NCBI GenBank assembly: GCA_051955985.1
Contig: JBQCGD010000052.1
Location: 5,988 to 69,987, forward strand
Reading direction: 5' to 3'
Length of the DNA: 64,000 nucleotides
Origin: DATKPA01 sp051955985
Lineage (GTDB): Bacteria; Planctomycetota; Phycisphaerae; WQYP01
Shown here: positions 1 to 8,174 of the stretch, one piece after another
Layout of the letters: each line of letters opens with the position of its first letter
Numbering within the stretch: the first letter of the stretch is position 1
Notes under the pieces: model-generated
The model's input: only the letters and a program-made list of their open reading frames with translations
Told to the model about the DNA's origin: nothing
Database searches by the model: none
Made by a program: the position numbers and the translations under genes

Positions 1-728
1 AGCGCCTCCAGCAACTCCCCCGTCACCTCCCGCGGATGCACCACATGCAAGATATATGAACTCGGCTTAAGCGCCCTCAGCCCCGCCAAAAGCCCCTTCG
101 TCCGCACCACCCGCTTCGGAAACCACACCGGCTCCCGCGTATGCACCGTCACCGTCACGCGCCGCGCCAACCGCCCATTCAACCGATCCACCCGCTCCGC
201 CAGATGCTCCAGGTACTCCCCCGGCACCGTCAACGGATCACCGCCCGAAAGCACAATCTCCCGCAACTCCCCCACGTTCGGACTTTTCTCCGCCTGCTCA
301 AACATCGCATCGATGTCCGCATGCGAAATAAACCCCTCGATATTCTCCCGATTCTTCAAATAACAATACCGGCACAACCCACTGCAAAAATTCGTCATCC
401 GAATCAGCACTTCGTACCGGTACTTCTGGATCCACCGCGGATGCTCCGCCACCTTCCCCGCCAGTTGAAACGCATCCCACCGCTCCGTCCCCGCATCCTG
501 CATCTCCACCCGCCCCGGCAACGCCAGCGCCCACAACGGATCCCCCGGATCGTCCCGCAGCACCCGCTCCACATAAAACCGCGGAATCCGAAACGGATAC
601 CGCGCCGCCACTTCGCGCATTTCCCCCGCCTGCTCATCGCTGATCGTCGTCAAAACCCGACGCAGTTCATCCACACTGCCGATGACCTCGCGCACCTCCG
701 GCAGCACCTTGGAATCCATCACCGTCAT
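1..728 (-). CDS. Lysine 2,3-aminomutase-family radical SAM protein (KamA-like), C-terminus cut by the window edge
   Basis: The gene begins at an ATG at 726-728 and runs out of the window, leaving about 242 residues visible. A radical SAM cluster motif C-SGL-C-RY-C lies near residues 120-127 and is followed by YLKNRENIEGF. Downstream are the family-typical segment LREIVLSGGDPL and the barrel stretch VTVTVHTREPVWFP. The N-terminal segment with YPFRIPRFYVERV and DDPGDPLW resembles the region ahead of the cluster in KamA/EpmB proteins. Known members interconvert alpha- and beta-lysine using a 4Fe-4S cluster, SAM and PLP; the PLP lysine would lie in the missing part, so lysine aminomutase, EF-P lysine modification and other amino-acid mutases cannot be separated. 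A second ATG at codon 4 is an alternative start. It is transcribed away from the ilv genes and is separated from them by their terminator. Confidence 0.8.
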   Translation of the reverse strand, partial: MTVMDSKVLPEVREVIGSVDELRRVLTTISDEQAGEMREVAARYPFRIPRFYVERVLRDDPGDPLWALALPGRVEMQDAGTERWDAFQLAGKVAEHPRWIQKYRYEVLIRMTNFCSGLCRYCYLKNRENIEGFISHADIDAMFEQAEKSPNVGELREIVLSGGDPLTVPGEYLEHLAERVDRLNGRLARRVTVTVHTREPVWFPKRVVRTKGLLAGLRALKPSSYILHVVHPREVTGELLEA

Positions 729-825
729 TAAACGCAACCCCTCGCATGACTTAAATCCCACACATAGGCAATCATACCGCCGACCATTTCCACTGGGAAC
801 CCTCCGCACCTCATCCATCCCGCGC

Positions 826-864
826 AAAAAAAAGAAAAAGCCGACGGACTCAAATCCATCGGCT
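826..864 (-). terminator. Rho-independent terminator of the ilv gene run
   Basis: Read on the minus strand, the arms AGCCGATGGA and TCCGTCGGCT form a 10-bp stem with one G-T wobble and a 6-base loop. The stem is followed directly by a T tract (TTTTTCTTTTTTTT). It lies about 90 bases after the ilvN stop and before the KamA-like gene, so it should end transcription of ilvB-lipoprotein-ilvN. Confidence 0.8.
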
Positions 865-953
865 CTCTTCGATCTCTCACCAATTCCCCACCCCCACACG
901 GACCCCGAACCCCGGACCCCGGACCCCGAGCGATCCGCCCCCATCCACCTCCC

Positions 954-1556
954 TCAACCCGGCGGCGTCGCCTCCAACTCCTCCTGCGTCGGCTCCCGCG
1001 TCATGCTCCCGCCCTTGCTCGATGGCTTCGCAATCCCTTCCCTCCTCACCCCGCCCTCCTCCTCCGGCGCCGACACCGTCGAACTCCCCCGCGGCATCGC
1101 AATCACCCCTGTCCGCGCCAGTTCCTTGATCCCATACGGCCGGATCAATTCCACAAACGCATCCACCTTCTCCTCCTCACCCGACAATTCAATCATCACC
1201 GTGTTCGGCCCGACATCCACCACATGCCCCCGGAACAGCGACGCCAGCTCAATCACCTCGCTCCGCTTCCCCGCCGGCGTCGACACCTTCACCAGGCAAA
1301 GATCCCGCTCCACGAACGGTAGATCCTTGTAATCCCGCACCCGCACCACCGTCACGATCTTCGCAAGCTGCTTCCGCACCTGCTCCAGGATCCGATCGTC
1401 CGCGTTCACAACAATCGTCATGCGCGACAACGACGGATCTTCCGTCCGCCCCACCACCAGCGAATCAATATTGAACCCGCGCGCCGAAAACATCCCCGCC
1501 ACATGGGCGAGCACGCCCGGCTCATTCATCACCAGGGCTGAAATCACGTGTCTCAC
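954..1556 (-). CDS. ilvN: Acetolactate synthase small (regulatory) subunit
   Basis: Regulatory subunit of acetohydroxyacid synthase, the first common step of valine, leucine and isoleucine synthesis. It is 200 residues. It opens with an ACT domain (NEPGVLAHVAGMFSARGFNI, residues 11-30), the usual valine-binding fold, followed by SLVVGRTEDPSLSRMTIVV and the second conserved region with VRVRDYKDLPFVERDLCLVKV. A C-terminal ACT-like domain ends in VIELIRPYGIKELARTGVIAM-type sequence near residue 150, and a polar tail of about 40 residues is extra compared with short family members. It lies downstream of ilvB on the same strand but is separated from it by a small lipoprotein gene, which is unusual because ilvB and ilvN are normally adjacent. 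A strong hairpin terminator follows it. Confidence 0.93.
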   Translation of the reverse strand: MRHVISALVMNEPGVLAHVAGMFSARGFNIDSLVVGRTEDPSLSRMTIVVNADDRILEQVRKQLAKIVTVVRVRDYKDLPFVERDLCLVKVSTPAGKRSEVIELASLFRGHVVDVGPNTVMIELSGEEEKVDAFVELIRPYGIKELARTGVIAMPRGSSTVSAPEEEGGVRREGIAKPSSKGGSMTREPTQEELEATPPG

Positions 1557-1600
1557 AAAATGCTCCTTCGTAAGGCACGTGATTCCAACATCACGTGCCG

Positions 1601-1825
1601 CTATTTGTTTGTCGCTACCGGCTGTGCCTCCGGGGCCGGCGGGAGGTCATCCCCAAGTCCCGGCGGCAACTCCGTCGGTCCGGGAATCCCTCGATTCATC
1701 CGCTGCTGGCTCTGCAGGTCCGCCACGTCATTGGCGTACCCCATGTCCGAGCAACCCGCAAACGTCCCGGCCAATCCAACGCCGAGAATCCCTAGCACAA
1801 CCCAACCATAAACACGCTTCGTCAT
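1601..1825 (-). CDS. Small lipoprotein between ilvB and ilvN
   Basis: Predicted 74-residue secreted lipoprotein of unknown function. A basic start (MTKR), a hydrophobic core VYGWVVLGILGVGLAG and a lipobox ending TFAGC give a clear type II signal peptide with the acylated cysteine near residue 25. The mature part is short, polar and proline-rich with no recognised domain. The start is set by the Shine-Dalgarno sequence AGAGGTGAG just upstream of the ATG at 1823-1825; a longer reading from 1936 would bury the signal peptide and overlap ilvB. It lies 107 bases after ilvB and 44 bases before ilvN on the same strand, so it is probably co-transcribed with them. Nothing in the protein suggests a role in amino-acid synthesis. 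Confidence 0.7.
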   Translation of the reverse strand: MTKRVYGWVVLGILGVGLAGTFAGCSDMGYANDVADLQSQQRMNRGIPGPTELPPGLGDDLPPAPEAQPVATNK

Positions 1826-1883
1826 AAAGCTCACCTCTCTGGTGAACCTTACGCACGCCGCGCCAAAAAAGACGTATGAGTGG

Positions 1884-1903
1884 GGCCGACGCCCCCGTCG
1901 GCC
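1884..1903. repeat. GC-rich 8-bp hairpin between ilvB and the lipoprotein gene
   Basis: GGCCGACG and CGTCGGCC form a perfect 8-bp stem with a CCCC loop, 30 bases past the ilvB stop. On the minus strand a run of six T follows about 14 bases after the stem, so it is a poor terminator but could act as a partial attenuator or an RNA-stabilising 3' hairpin. A related GC-rich sequence occurs near 23611-23645. Confidence 0.5.
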
Positions 1904-1932
1904 AAGTGGGGGGGGCGTCATGGGGGGCGTCG

Positions 1933-3852
1933 TCACGCCAACGACCCCAACTCCCGCGTCACATTCGCCTGCGGCGCCACCTGCTTCCCAATGATGCCCA
2001 GCTCCATCTCATGCAGAGCCTTCCCGCTGGCCACCATCGGGTACACGTGCTCGTTCGCTTCGCAAAGGAAATCCACCACGCAAGGTCCGGGAGTCTCAAT
2101 CATCTCCTTCACGACCTTCGCAATGTCTTCCTTCCGTTCGCACTTGATCCCGCGAACGCCGAACCCTTCCGCCAGCTTCGCAAAGTCCGGATTGTGCATC
2201 TTCGTGTAGCTCAAGCGCCCCTTGTAGAACAGCTCCTGCCACTGTTTCACCATCCCCTGGAAGTTGTTGTTCAAAATCGCAATCTTCACCGGCAGCTTGT
2301 ACTCCGCCGCCGTCGCCAGTTCCTGCGGGAACATGATGAACGAAGCGTCGCCATCAATGTCGATGACCAATTCGCCCGGCCGCCCGACCTGCGCCCCAAT
2401 CGCCGCCGGCACCCCGTACCCCATCGTCCCCAGCCCGCCCGACGAAATCATGCTCCGCGGCTGGCTCCACCGAATGAACTGCGCCGCCCACATCTGGTGC
2501 TGGCCCACGCCCGTCGCAAAAATCGCCTTCCCCTGCGTCGCATTGTTGATCGCTTCAATGATCGCCTGCGGCTTCGCCAGGTCCGTATCGTCCCGATACA
2601 TAAACGGAAACTGTTTCTTCCACTTCTCAATCTGGTCAAACCACTCCTTGCGATCCACGTGCTGCACATGCTGGATGATGTCCTGCAAACACAGCCGCGC
2701 ATCCCCCACCACCGGCACATCCACCTTCACATTCTTCGAGATCGACGACGGATCAATATCCACATGGATAATCTTCGCCTTCGGTGCAAACAGCTTCAGG
2801 TTCCCCGTCACGCGGTCGTCAAACCGCGCCCCGACCGCAATCAAACAATCCGCTTCCTGCACCGCATAGTTCGCATACGCCGACCCATGCATCCCCAGCA
2901 TGTGCAGGCTGTGCGGATTGTGCTCGTCGAAAGCGCCCAGCCCCAGCAGCGTCGTCGTGCAAGGCAAATTCGCCTTGTCCGCCAGTTGCCGCACTTCCTT
3001 CCACGCATTCGCCAGCACCGCCCCGCCGCCCACATACAGCACCGGACGCTTCGATCCGTTGATCATGTCCGCCGCAGACTTCGTCATCTTCGAATGACCC
3101 AGCACCCGCGGACGATATCCCGGCAAGTACGGCGTGTCGTCCACCGCCTCTTCAATCTTGCTCGTCGTCACGTCCACCGGCAGATCCACCAGCACCGGCC
3201 CCGGACGCCCCGTCGTCGCCACGATGAACGCTTCATTAATGATCCGCGGCAGATCCTTCACGTTCTTCACGAGATACGCGCGCTTCGTCACCGGCCGCAC
3301 GATCCCCGTCACATCCGCTTCCTGGAACGCATCGTTCCCGATCATGTACGTCCGGACCTGCCCGGAAAACACGATCATCGGAATCGAATCCATGTACGCC
3401 GTCGCCAGCGGCGTCACCGTATTCGTCGCGCCAGGACCGGATGTCACGATCACCACCCCCGGCTTCCCCGTCGCCCGCGCATACCCATCCGCCATGTGCC
3501 CGGCGCCCTGCTCATGGCGCACCAGCACAAAATTAATCTTCGCGTCATACAGCGTATCGAACGTCGGCAGAATCGCACCGCCCGGATACCCGAAAGCATC
3601 CGTCACGCCATGCTCCGCCAGCATCTTGATCAAAATCTGCGAACCCGTCATCCCCACATACCGCGTCGAGACCCCCGGCGTCGCGCCGAGAATCGGCAGA
3701 CCATTCGCGTCCACCTTCTTCTCAATCACCTGCAGCTCCGCGACCTGGTCGGTCCGGATCGCCGGGTTCGGGTTCTTCTGTTGTTGCGGGATCTGGCCCG
3801 GCGGCGTCTGTGCGCCAGCCTTGGCCCCGGTGGGGGGGTGGGTAGTCGTCAT
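1933..3852 (-). CDS. ilvB: Acetolactate synthase large (catalytic) subunit
   Basis: Thiamine-diphosphate enzyme that joins two pyruvates, or pyruvate and 2-oxobutyrate, in branched-chain amino-acid synthesis. It is 639 residues and shows all three domains. The N-terminal TPP domain has GYPGGAILP and VRHEQGAGHMADGYA with the catalytic Glu at residue 114. The central domain binds FAD. The C-terminal TPP domain has VIDIDGDASFIM and ILNNNFQGMVKQWQ, the GDG...NN diphosphate-binding motif. About 65 residues rich in Thr, Pro and Gln precede the usual start (MTGSQIL), so the true start could be internal, but the codon at 3850-3852 is kept because the reading frame upstream of MTGSQIL stays open and no better ribosome site is obvious. 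It is followed on the same strand by a lipoprotein gene and ilvN. A candidate promoter lies at 4001-4028. Confidence 0.94.
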   Translation of the reverse strand: MTTTHPPTGAKAGAQTPPGQIPQQQKNPNPAIRTDQVAELQVIEKKVDANGLPILGATPGVSTRYVGMTGSQILIKMLAEHGVTDAFGYPGGAILPTFDTLYDAKINFVLVRHEQGAGHMADGYARATGKPGVVIVTSGPGATNTVTPLATAYMDSIPMIVFSGQVRTYMIGNDAFQEADVTGIVRPVTKRAYLVKNVKDLPRIINEAFIVATTGRPGPVLVDLPVDVTTSKIEEAVDDTPYLPGYRPRVLGHSKMTKSAADMINGSKRPVLYVGGGAVLANAWKEVRQLADKANLPCTTTLLGLGAFDEHNPHSLHMLGMHGSAYANYAVQEADCLIAVGARFDDRVTGNLKLFAPKAKIIHVDIDPSSISKNVKVDVPVVGDARLCLQDIIQHVQHVDRKEWFDQIEKWKKQFPFMYRDDTDLAKPQAIIEAINNATQGKAIFATGVGQHQMWAAQFIRWSQPRSMISSGGLGTMGYGVPAAIGAQVGRPGELVIDIDGDASFIMFPQELATAAEYKLPVKIAILNNNFQGMVKQWQELFYKGRLSYTKMHNPDFAKLAEGFGVRGIKCERKEDIAKVVKEMIETPGPCVVDFLCEANEHVYPMVASGKALHEMELGIIGKQVAPQANVTRELGSLA

Positions 3853-4165
3853 GACTTCCTCTCACTTCTTCGGCTGCGTCCGATGGGTTAGCCAGCGTCC
3901 GGAACACTCCGGATAACACCGCGCCCAACCGCGCCGCCGTGAAACTGCGAGCACTTTTTCCGGGCAAAACGCGTCAATTTCCGCCCGAAACAGTTCGTAA
4001 AGCATACCCTTTTATCGTCTCAACGCAAGCCGCTCCTCGCCCCCTCTTCGCATTTGTAAACATCGTATCCCCGCACTTTTACCCAGTTTTGCGGCCTCCA
4101 CCGGAACTTGGGGCACCTGCTTTGCACTTGTACTCGCGTCTGAAGTCCTTGAGGATGAGCCACCT
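3853..4165. other. Divergent intergenic region, ilvB / response regulator
   Basis: About 310 bases without a gene. It must hold promoters for ilvB (minus) and the response regulator (plus). The only convincing element found is the minus-strand candidate listed at 4001-4028. No leader-peptide run of branched-chain codons, T-box or other attenuator was recognised. Confidence 0.5.
4001..4028 (-). promoter_or_regulatory. Candidate sigma-70-type promoter for ilvB
   Basis: On the minus strand TTGCGT and TATGCT are separated by 16 bases, about 150 bases upstream of the ilvB start. This is a match by eye to the -35/-10 consensus only. Confidence 0.35.
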
Positions 4166-4507
4166 ATGACACGCCGTGTTTTATTGGTCGAAGATGATCG
4201 CGTCTCCCGCGAATCCCTCGCCTACCTCCTCCGCGGCCTCGGCCACGAAGTCATGGCCGTCTGGAGCGCCGAAGAAGCCAAAATGGCCCTCAACTCCTTC
4301 CGCCCCGACGTCGCCCTCCTCGACGTCCGCCTCCCCGGACTCCCCGGAGACGCCTTCGCCGTCTATCTCCGCCACAAATTCCCCCAGGTCAAAATCGTCT
4401 TCGTCTCCGGCGAGTTCCGCCTCGACGAGCCCGCCCGCTTCGGCCCCGAAGTCGACTTCATCCCCAAGCCCCTCGACTTCGGCCGCCTCCTCAACGCCAT
4501 CCAATAA
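4166..4507 (+). CDS. Single-domain response regulator (CheY-like receiver)
   Basis: Stand-alone receiver domain of 113 residues with no output domain. The acidic pocket E9-D10-D11, the phospho-acceptor Asp53 (VALLDVRLPG), Ser81 at the switch position and Lys101 (FIPKP) are all present, so it should accept phosphate from a histidine kinase. No kinase or chemotaxis gene is adjacent. The codons end almost always in C (ctc, gcc, cgc), unlike the G-ending codons of + strand genes after 13 kb. Its partner and output cannot be told from the sequence; it could work by protein-protein contact, as CheY or Spo0F do. Confidence 0.85.
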   Translation: MTRRVLLVEDDRVSRESLAYLLRGLGHEVMAVWSAEEAKMALNSFRPDVALLDVRLPGLPGDAFAVYLRHKFPQVKIVFVSGEFRLDEPARFGPEVDFIPKPLDFGRLLNAIQ

Positions 4508-4546
4508 CCAATGGCTGAGCTGGACTGCGTCAAAATGACTCAGACA

Positions 4547-5689
4547 TTACGGAATCACGCCGTCGTCCAGTCCGGCCGGTAACGCTGCCGGACGCTCTAC
4601 CGTCGAACGTATTTCCACCGCCGTCCCCCTCTCGCCCGCCTCAATCGCCCCCACCATCACATCCAAAATATGGTACCCCACCGTTCCCGAAGCCCTCGGC
4701 GTTGTACCTTTTTGTACCGCAGCCGCCCCCTCAGCGACCCCGTACCCCCTCCAGTTCCCTCTGTTCCCATGCGTCAACCCCACCGCTTCCCACCCGCCAC
4801 CCCCGCGCTTCACCTTCACCTCCCCCTCAAACCAGTTCGGATCCGGCACCGAAAGCGACCCTTTTGTCCCGTAAACCTCGATCCGCGGCAGGTTCGCCCC
4901 ATGCACATCAAACGACATGATCATCGTCCCCAACGCCCCGCTCCGAAACTCCAATGAAGTCGCAAAGTGCGTCGGCGTCTCGACTTGTATCACCTTCCCC
5001 CGCTTTTTCTCGCTCGTAATCGTCCTTGTCGCATAACTCTTTCGCGCAAATCCACTTACACGCGCAACCGGCCCGATCATGTTCACCAGCGCCGTCAAAT
5101 AATACGGCCCCATGTCAAACAGCGGCCCCCCGCCCTTCTCATAATAAAACTCCGGATCCGGATGCCACGACTCATGCCCCGGACAAGTCATAAATGCCGA
5201 ACACGCAATAACTTCCCCAATCACCCCGTCATCAATGATCTTCCGCGCCGTCTGGTGCCCCGCCCCCAGGAACGTATCCGGCGCACACCCCACCACCAAC
5301 CCCTTCCGCCTCGCCAACTCCAGGATCTTCTCCCCCTCCTCGCGCGTAAGCCCAAACGGCTTCTCATGATACGTATGCTTCCCCGCCTCCAGGCACTGCC
5401 GCGCCACCCCCGCATGTGCCTTCGGAACCGTCAAATTCACCACCCACTCAATCTCCGGATCCGCAAGCAGCTGCTCCACCGTAACTGCCCGCGGAAGAAC
5501 CGGTTCCGTCGCCAGCCCCCATTCCCGCCACTTCGTTTTAATCTCTTCAATCTTCGCCGCCGGCCGCGCCGCATCCAGATCCGCCAGCGCCACCAACTCC
5601 AGGTTTTTCAACCGAAAGGAGTTCTGGATATAAATCCCCGAAATATTCCCACACCCAATAATCCCGATCCTGGTCTTTCTGTTAGCCAT
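4547..5689 (-). CDS. Gfo/Idh/MocA-family NAD(P)-dependent oxidoreductase
   Basis: About 380 residues from the chosen ATG (5687-5689), which places the Rossmann motif IGIIGCGNISGIY directly at the N-terminus as usual; the frame stays open to 5752. Family landmarks follow in order: VALADLDAARP, the WVVNLTVPKAHAGVA segment, KHTYHEKPFGLTREEGEKI with the conserved EKP lysine, and the C-terminal substrate domain with GGGPLFDMGPYYLTALV. Members oxidise or isomerise sugars and inositols using NAD(P), and substrates cannot be predicted from the sequence. It stands alone between a response regulator and the hopanoid cyclase; a sugar catabolic role is an inference from the family, which is greatly expanded in planctomycetes. 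Confidence 0.85.
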   Translation of the reverse strand: MANRKTRIGIIGCGNISGIYIQNSFRLKNLELVALADLDAARPAAKIEEIKTKWREWGLATEPVLPRAVTVEQLLADPEIEWVVNLTVPKAHAGVARQCLEAGKHTYHEKPFGLTREEGEKILELARRKGLVVGCAPDTFLGAGHQTARKIIDDGVIGEVIACSAFMTCPGHESWHPDPEFYYEKGGGPLFDMGPYYLTALVNMIGPVARVSGFARKSYATRTITSEKKRGKVIQVETPTHFATSLEFRSGALGTMIMSFDVHGANLPRIEVYGTKGSLSVPDPNWFEGEVKVKRGGGGWEAVGLTHGNRGNWRGYGVAEGAAAVQKGTTPRASGTVGYHILDVMVGAIEAGERGTAVEIRSTVERPAALPAGLDDGVIP

Positions 5690-5810
5690 ACCCACTTCAT
5701 CGGCGACCCGACCGCTCAAACTGAATTGCTGATCCATCGCCCCCGCTCCCAACCCCCGCGGCTATCACTTCCTCTCCGACACAAATCTCGGCGGGCAATC
5801 TTAGTGGTTC

Positions 5811-5832
5811 TTCGTGGCTTCGTGCCTTCGTG
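5811..5832. repeat. Short tandem TTCGTG repeat (CACGAA on the other strand)
   Basis: Three TTCGTG units start at 5811, 5819 and 5827, a period of 8 bases, just past the shc stop. A related tract with the same CACGAA core and a period of 9 lies at 51931-51957 in another intergenic gap. Confidence 0.6.
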
Positions 5833-5850
5833 TTTCCGTCCCCCCGCCTT

Positions 5851-7839
5851 TCACGAAGCGCACAACCGCCGATACCGCGCCAACGCCGTAATCGGAAAAT
5901 ACAACCGATACAGGTGATACTTCAGATAAAACACCCGCGGGAACCCCGTCCCCGTGTACCAGTGTTCATCCCAATTCCCATCCGCCGCCTGGTTCTCGAT
6001 CAACCACTGGATCGCCTTGCGAATATGCGGATCGCTCGGCGTCGTATGCCCCGCTGCCGCCATCAGCGCCATCGCCCCCCATGCTGTCTGCGAAGGCGTG
6101 CTCGGCCCCTTCCCCTTGAGCGCCGGATTCTCATAGGTATCCGCCGACTCGCCAAAACTCCCATCCGGCTTCTGGACCGACCGCAGCCAGTCGACCGAAT
6201 TCCGAATCCACTTCGTGTCCATCCGCTGCCCCACGCTCCGCAGCCCCGTCAGCGTCTGCCACGTGCCGTAGATATAGTTCACGCCCCACCGCCCGAACCA
6301 GCAGTGATCCTTGTCCTGCGTTTCCTTGATAAAGTCGATCGCCTTCCGCACCGCCGGATGTTCCGTCGTAAACCCGCAATGCCCCAGGCACTCCAGCACA
6401 CGCCCCGTGATGTCCGGACACGACGGATCCTGGATCGCATTGTGATCCGCGAACGGCACATGCTCCAGGATCGGCTTCGACCGCGTCCGATCAAACGCCG
6501 CCCACCCGCCATCATCATTCTGCATCGCCAGCAGCCACGCCACCCCGCGCTTCACCCCCGGCGCCGCCAGCTCCCCGCCCGTCCGCCGCAGCGCCATCGT
6601 CACCATCGCCGTGTCATCCACGTCCGGATAGTGCGGATTCAAATACTCAAAATACCACCCCGATGGCTCCACGTCCGGGCAGTTCTTCGCCCAGTCCGAA
6701 GCCACCCGGCACTCCTTCGACAGCAGCCATTCCACCGTCTTCACCGGCACCGGCGACTTCTCATTAATCCCCGATTCCGCCAGCGCATGCAGCGCAATCC
6801 CCGTATCCCACACCGGCGAAAAGCACGGCTGGATCCTAATCTGATTATTCTCCGGATCCCGGATGAACAGGTCCTTCAAATGCTTCTGCGCCAGCACCAC
6901 CTTCGGATGATCATCCGGATACCCCAGCGCCCGGAACACGATCAGCACATACACCATCGGCGGGAAAATCGCCCCCAGCCCCTCCGACCCCTCCATGTGC
7001 TCCAGGATCCACTTCTCCGCCTCCCGAATCGCCTTCGGCCGCAGCGGCGCCACCGAGGTCTTCTCAAACCGCTTCAACGTCATGTCGATCAGCAGAAACA
7101 TCTCCCGCCACGACTTCGGCAAATACTTCAATCGCCCCACCGAGGAATTCGCCGTCGCAAAATCCTTGTACAGCTCCCGAATCCCCAGGTGCTCCGGAAT
7201 CTGCCGCACCGGCCGCAGCGTCACCACCAGCGCCAGCGGCAGAATCATCGTCCGCGACCACGCCGACACCGCGTACAGGTTGAAATACAAAAACTTCGGC
7301 AGCAGCACGATCTCCGGCGGAATCGACGGGCACGCGTCGTACGAAATCTGCCCCAGCGCCGCAAAGTAAAATTTCGTGAACGAATTGCAGTTCTCCGCCC
7401 CGCCCAGGTCCGAAATCACCTTCCGCGCCGCCACCATGTGCGGCGCGTTCGGGTCATCCCCCATCAGCTTCAGCGCAAAGTACCCCTTCACCGTCCCCGA
7501 AATGTCATTCGCCCCGCCCGGATACATGTTCCACCCGCCGTCCGGCTGCTGGATGGAGCGCAAGTAATTCGCGATCGCCGGCAGGTCCGGGTCGTCTTCC
7601 TGTCCGAGGATAAACTTCAGCAGGATATATTCAGATTCAAGAATCGAATCCCCCTGCAGTTCCGCACACCAGTACCCCTCCTCCGCCCGCTTCCCGAGCA
7701 GGCATTCGACCGCCTTCTCCACGGTCCCATCCACATTCAGCGGCGGAACTGCTGCAGCGGAACCATCCGCCAGATCAGTAGTTACAGTTGGAGCGTTCGT
7801 CCCGGGAGCATTCTCGGCGGATCTGGCGACAGTGGTCAC
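5851..7839 (-). CDS. shc: Squalene-hopene cyclase
   Basis: Terpene cyclase that converts squalene to hopene/diplopterol at the inner face of the membrane, the entry step to hopanoids. It is about 662 residues from a GTG start at 7837-7839, chosen because GGAAGGA lies 10-11 bases upstream and because the longer frame (to 8007) adds no family sequence. The catalytic acid motif DVDD (in PHYPDVDDTAMV), several QW repeats (such as QNDDGGWAAFDRT and QKPDGSFGESADTYENPALKG) and the N-terminal repeat QQPDGGWNMYPGG are visible. It is transcribed away from the HpnO-like aminotransferase and hpnN, with a double hairpin repeat in the shared upstream region. Squalene synthesis genes (hpnCDE) are not in the window. 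Confidence 0.95.
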   Translation of the reverse strand: MTTVARSAENAPGTNAPTVTTDLADGSAAAVPPLNVDGTVEKAVECLLGKRAEEGYWCAELQGDSILESEYILLKFILGQEDDPDLPAIANYLRSIQQPDGGWNMYPGGANDISGTVKGYFALKLMGDDPNAPHMVAARKVISDLGGAENCNSFTKFYFAALGQISYDACPSIPPEIVLLPKFLYFNLYAVSAWSRTMILPLALVVTLRPVRQIPEHLGIRELYKDFATANSSVGRLKYLPKSWREMFLLIDMTLKRFEKTSVAPLRPKAIREAEKWILEHMEGSEGLGAIFPPMVYVLIVFRALGYPDDHPKVVLAQKHLKDLFIRDPENNQIRIQPCFSPVWDTGIALHALAESGINEKSPVPVKTVEWLLSKECRVASDWAKNCPDVEPSGWYFEYLNPHYPDVDDTAMVTMALRRTGGELAAPGVKRGVAWLLAMQNDDGGWAAFDRTRSKPILEHVPFADHNAIQDPSCPDITGRVLECLGHCGFTTEHPAVRKAIDFIKETQDKDHCWFGRWGVNYIYGTWQTLTGLRSVGQRMDTKWIRNSVDWLRSVQKPDGSFGESADTYENPALKGKGPSTPSQTAWGAMALMAAAGHTTPSDPHIRKAIQWLIENQAADGNWDEHWYTGTGFPRVFYLKYHLYRLYFPITALARYRRLCAS

Positions 7840-8017
7840 GCGGTTTGATTCCTTCCAACCGATGATGACTTCTTGGAGCTGCAGAAATGCCACGGCAGAG
7901 CCATCCTTCTGCGGCAGAAAGGGTAGCAGATCGCCCCAACTGCAGCAAGACGGTAACACTCTGCCAGCGAGCCACATGCCAACCCCATCATCGCAAAATT
8001 CACACATCTAGCTGAGA

Positions 8018-8131
8018 AGATGGCCAACCCCGCACACACCTTGGCCACCTTCTCCTGGCCATCTGCGTTTTCAGCTCAAAAATCCAGATGGCCAACCCCG
8101 CACACACTTTGGCCATCTTCTCCTTGGCCAT
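8018..8131 (+). repeat. Intergenic hairpin repeat element, copy A (two tandem units)
   Basis: The gap between shc and the HpnO-like gene (7840-8174) is filled largely by this element. Unit 1 has arm AGATGGCCA (8018-8026), an inner partner TGGCCA (8042-8047) and an outer partner TGGCCATCT (8056-8064). A 19-base linker GCGTTTTCAGCTCAAAAAT follows (8065-8083). Unit 2 has AGATGGCCA (8086-8094), a 15-base loop, TGGCCATCT (8110-8118) and another TGGCCAT (8125-8131). The linker is identical in copy B (50692-50710) and close in copy C. It ends 43 bases before the start of the HpnO-like gene. Confidence 0.85.
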
Positions 8132-8174
8132 ATACTGTCCGTCTTCGATTAACCTCCAACCACGGTGGACCCGA

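Noticed and set aside
5830..7848. Long open frame on the + strand opposite shc (672 codons, Arg/His/Pro-rich)
   Set aside because: It mirrors the squalene-hopene cyclase gene; its composition is that of antisense reading of GC-rich DNA and no domain is visible.
8018..8131. CRISPR array
   Set aside because: Only two imperfect units with internal pairing, no regular spacers and no cas genes.
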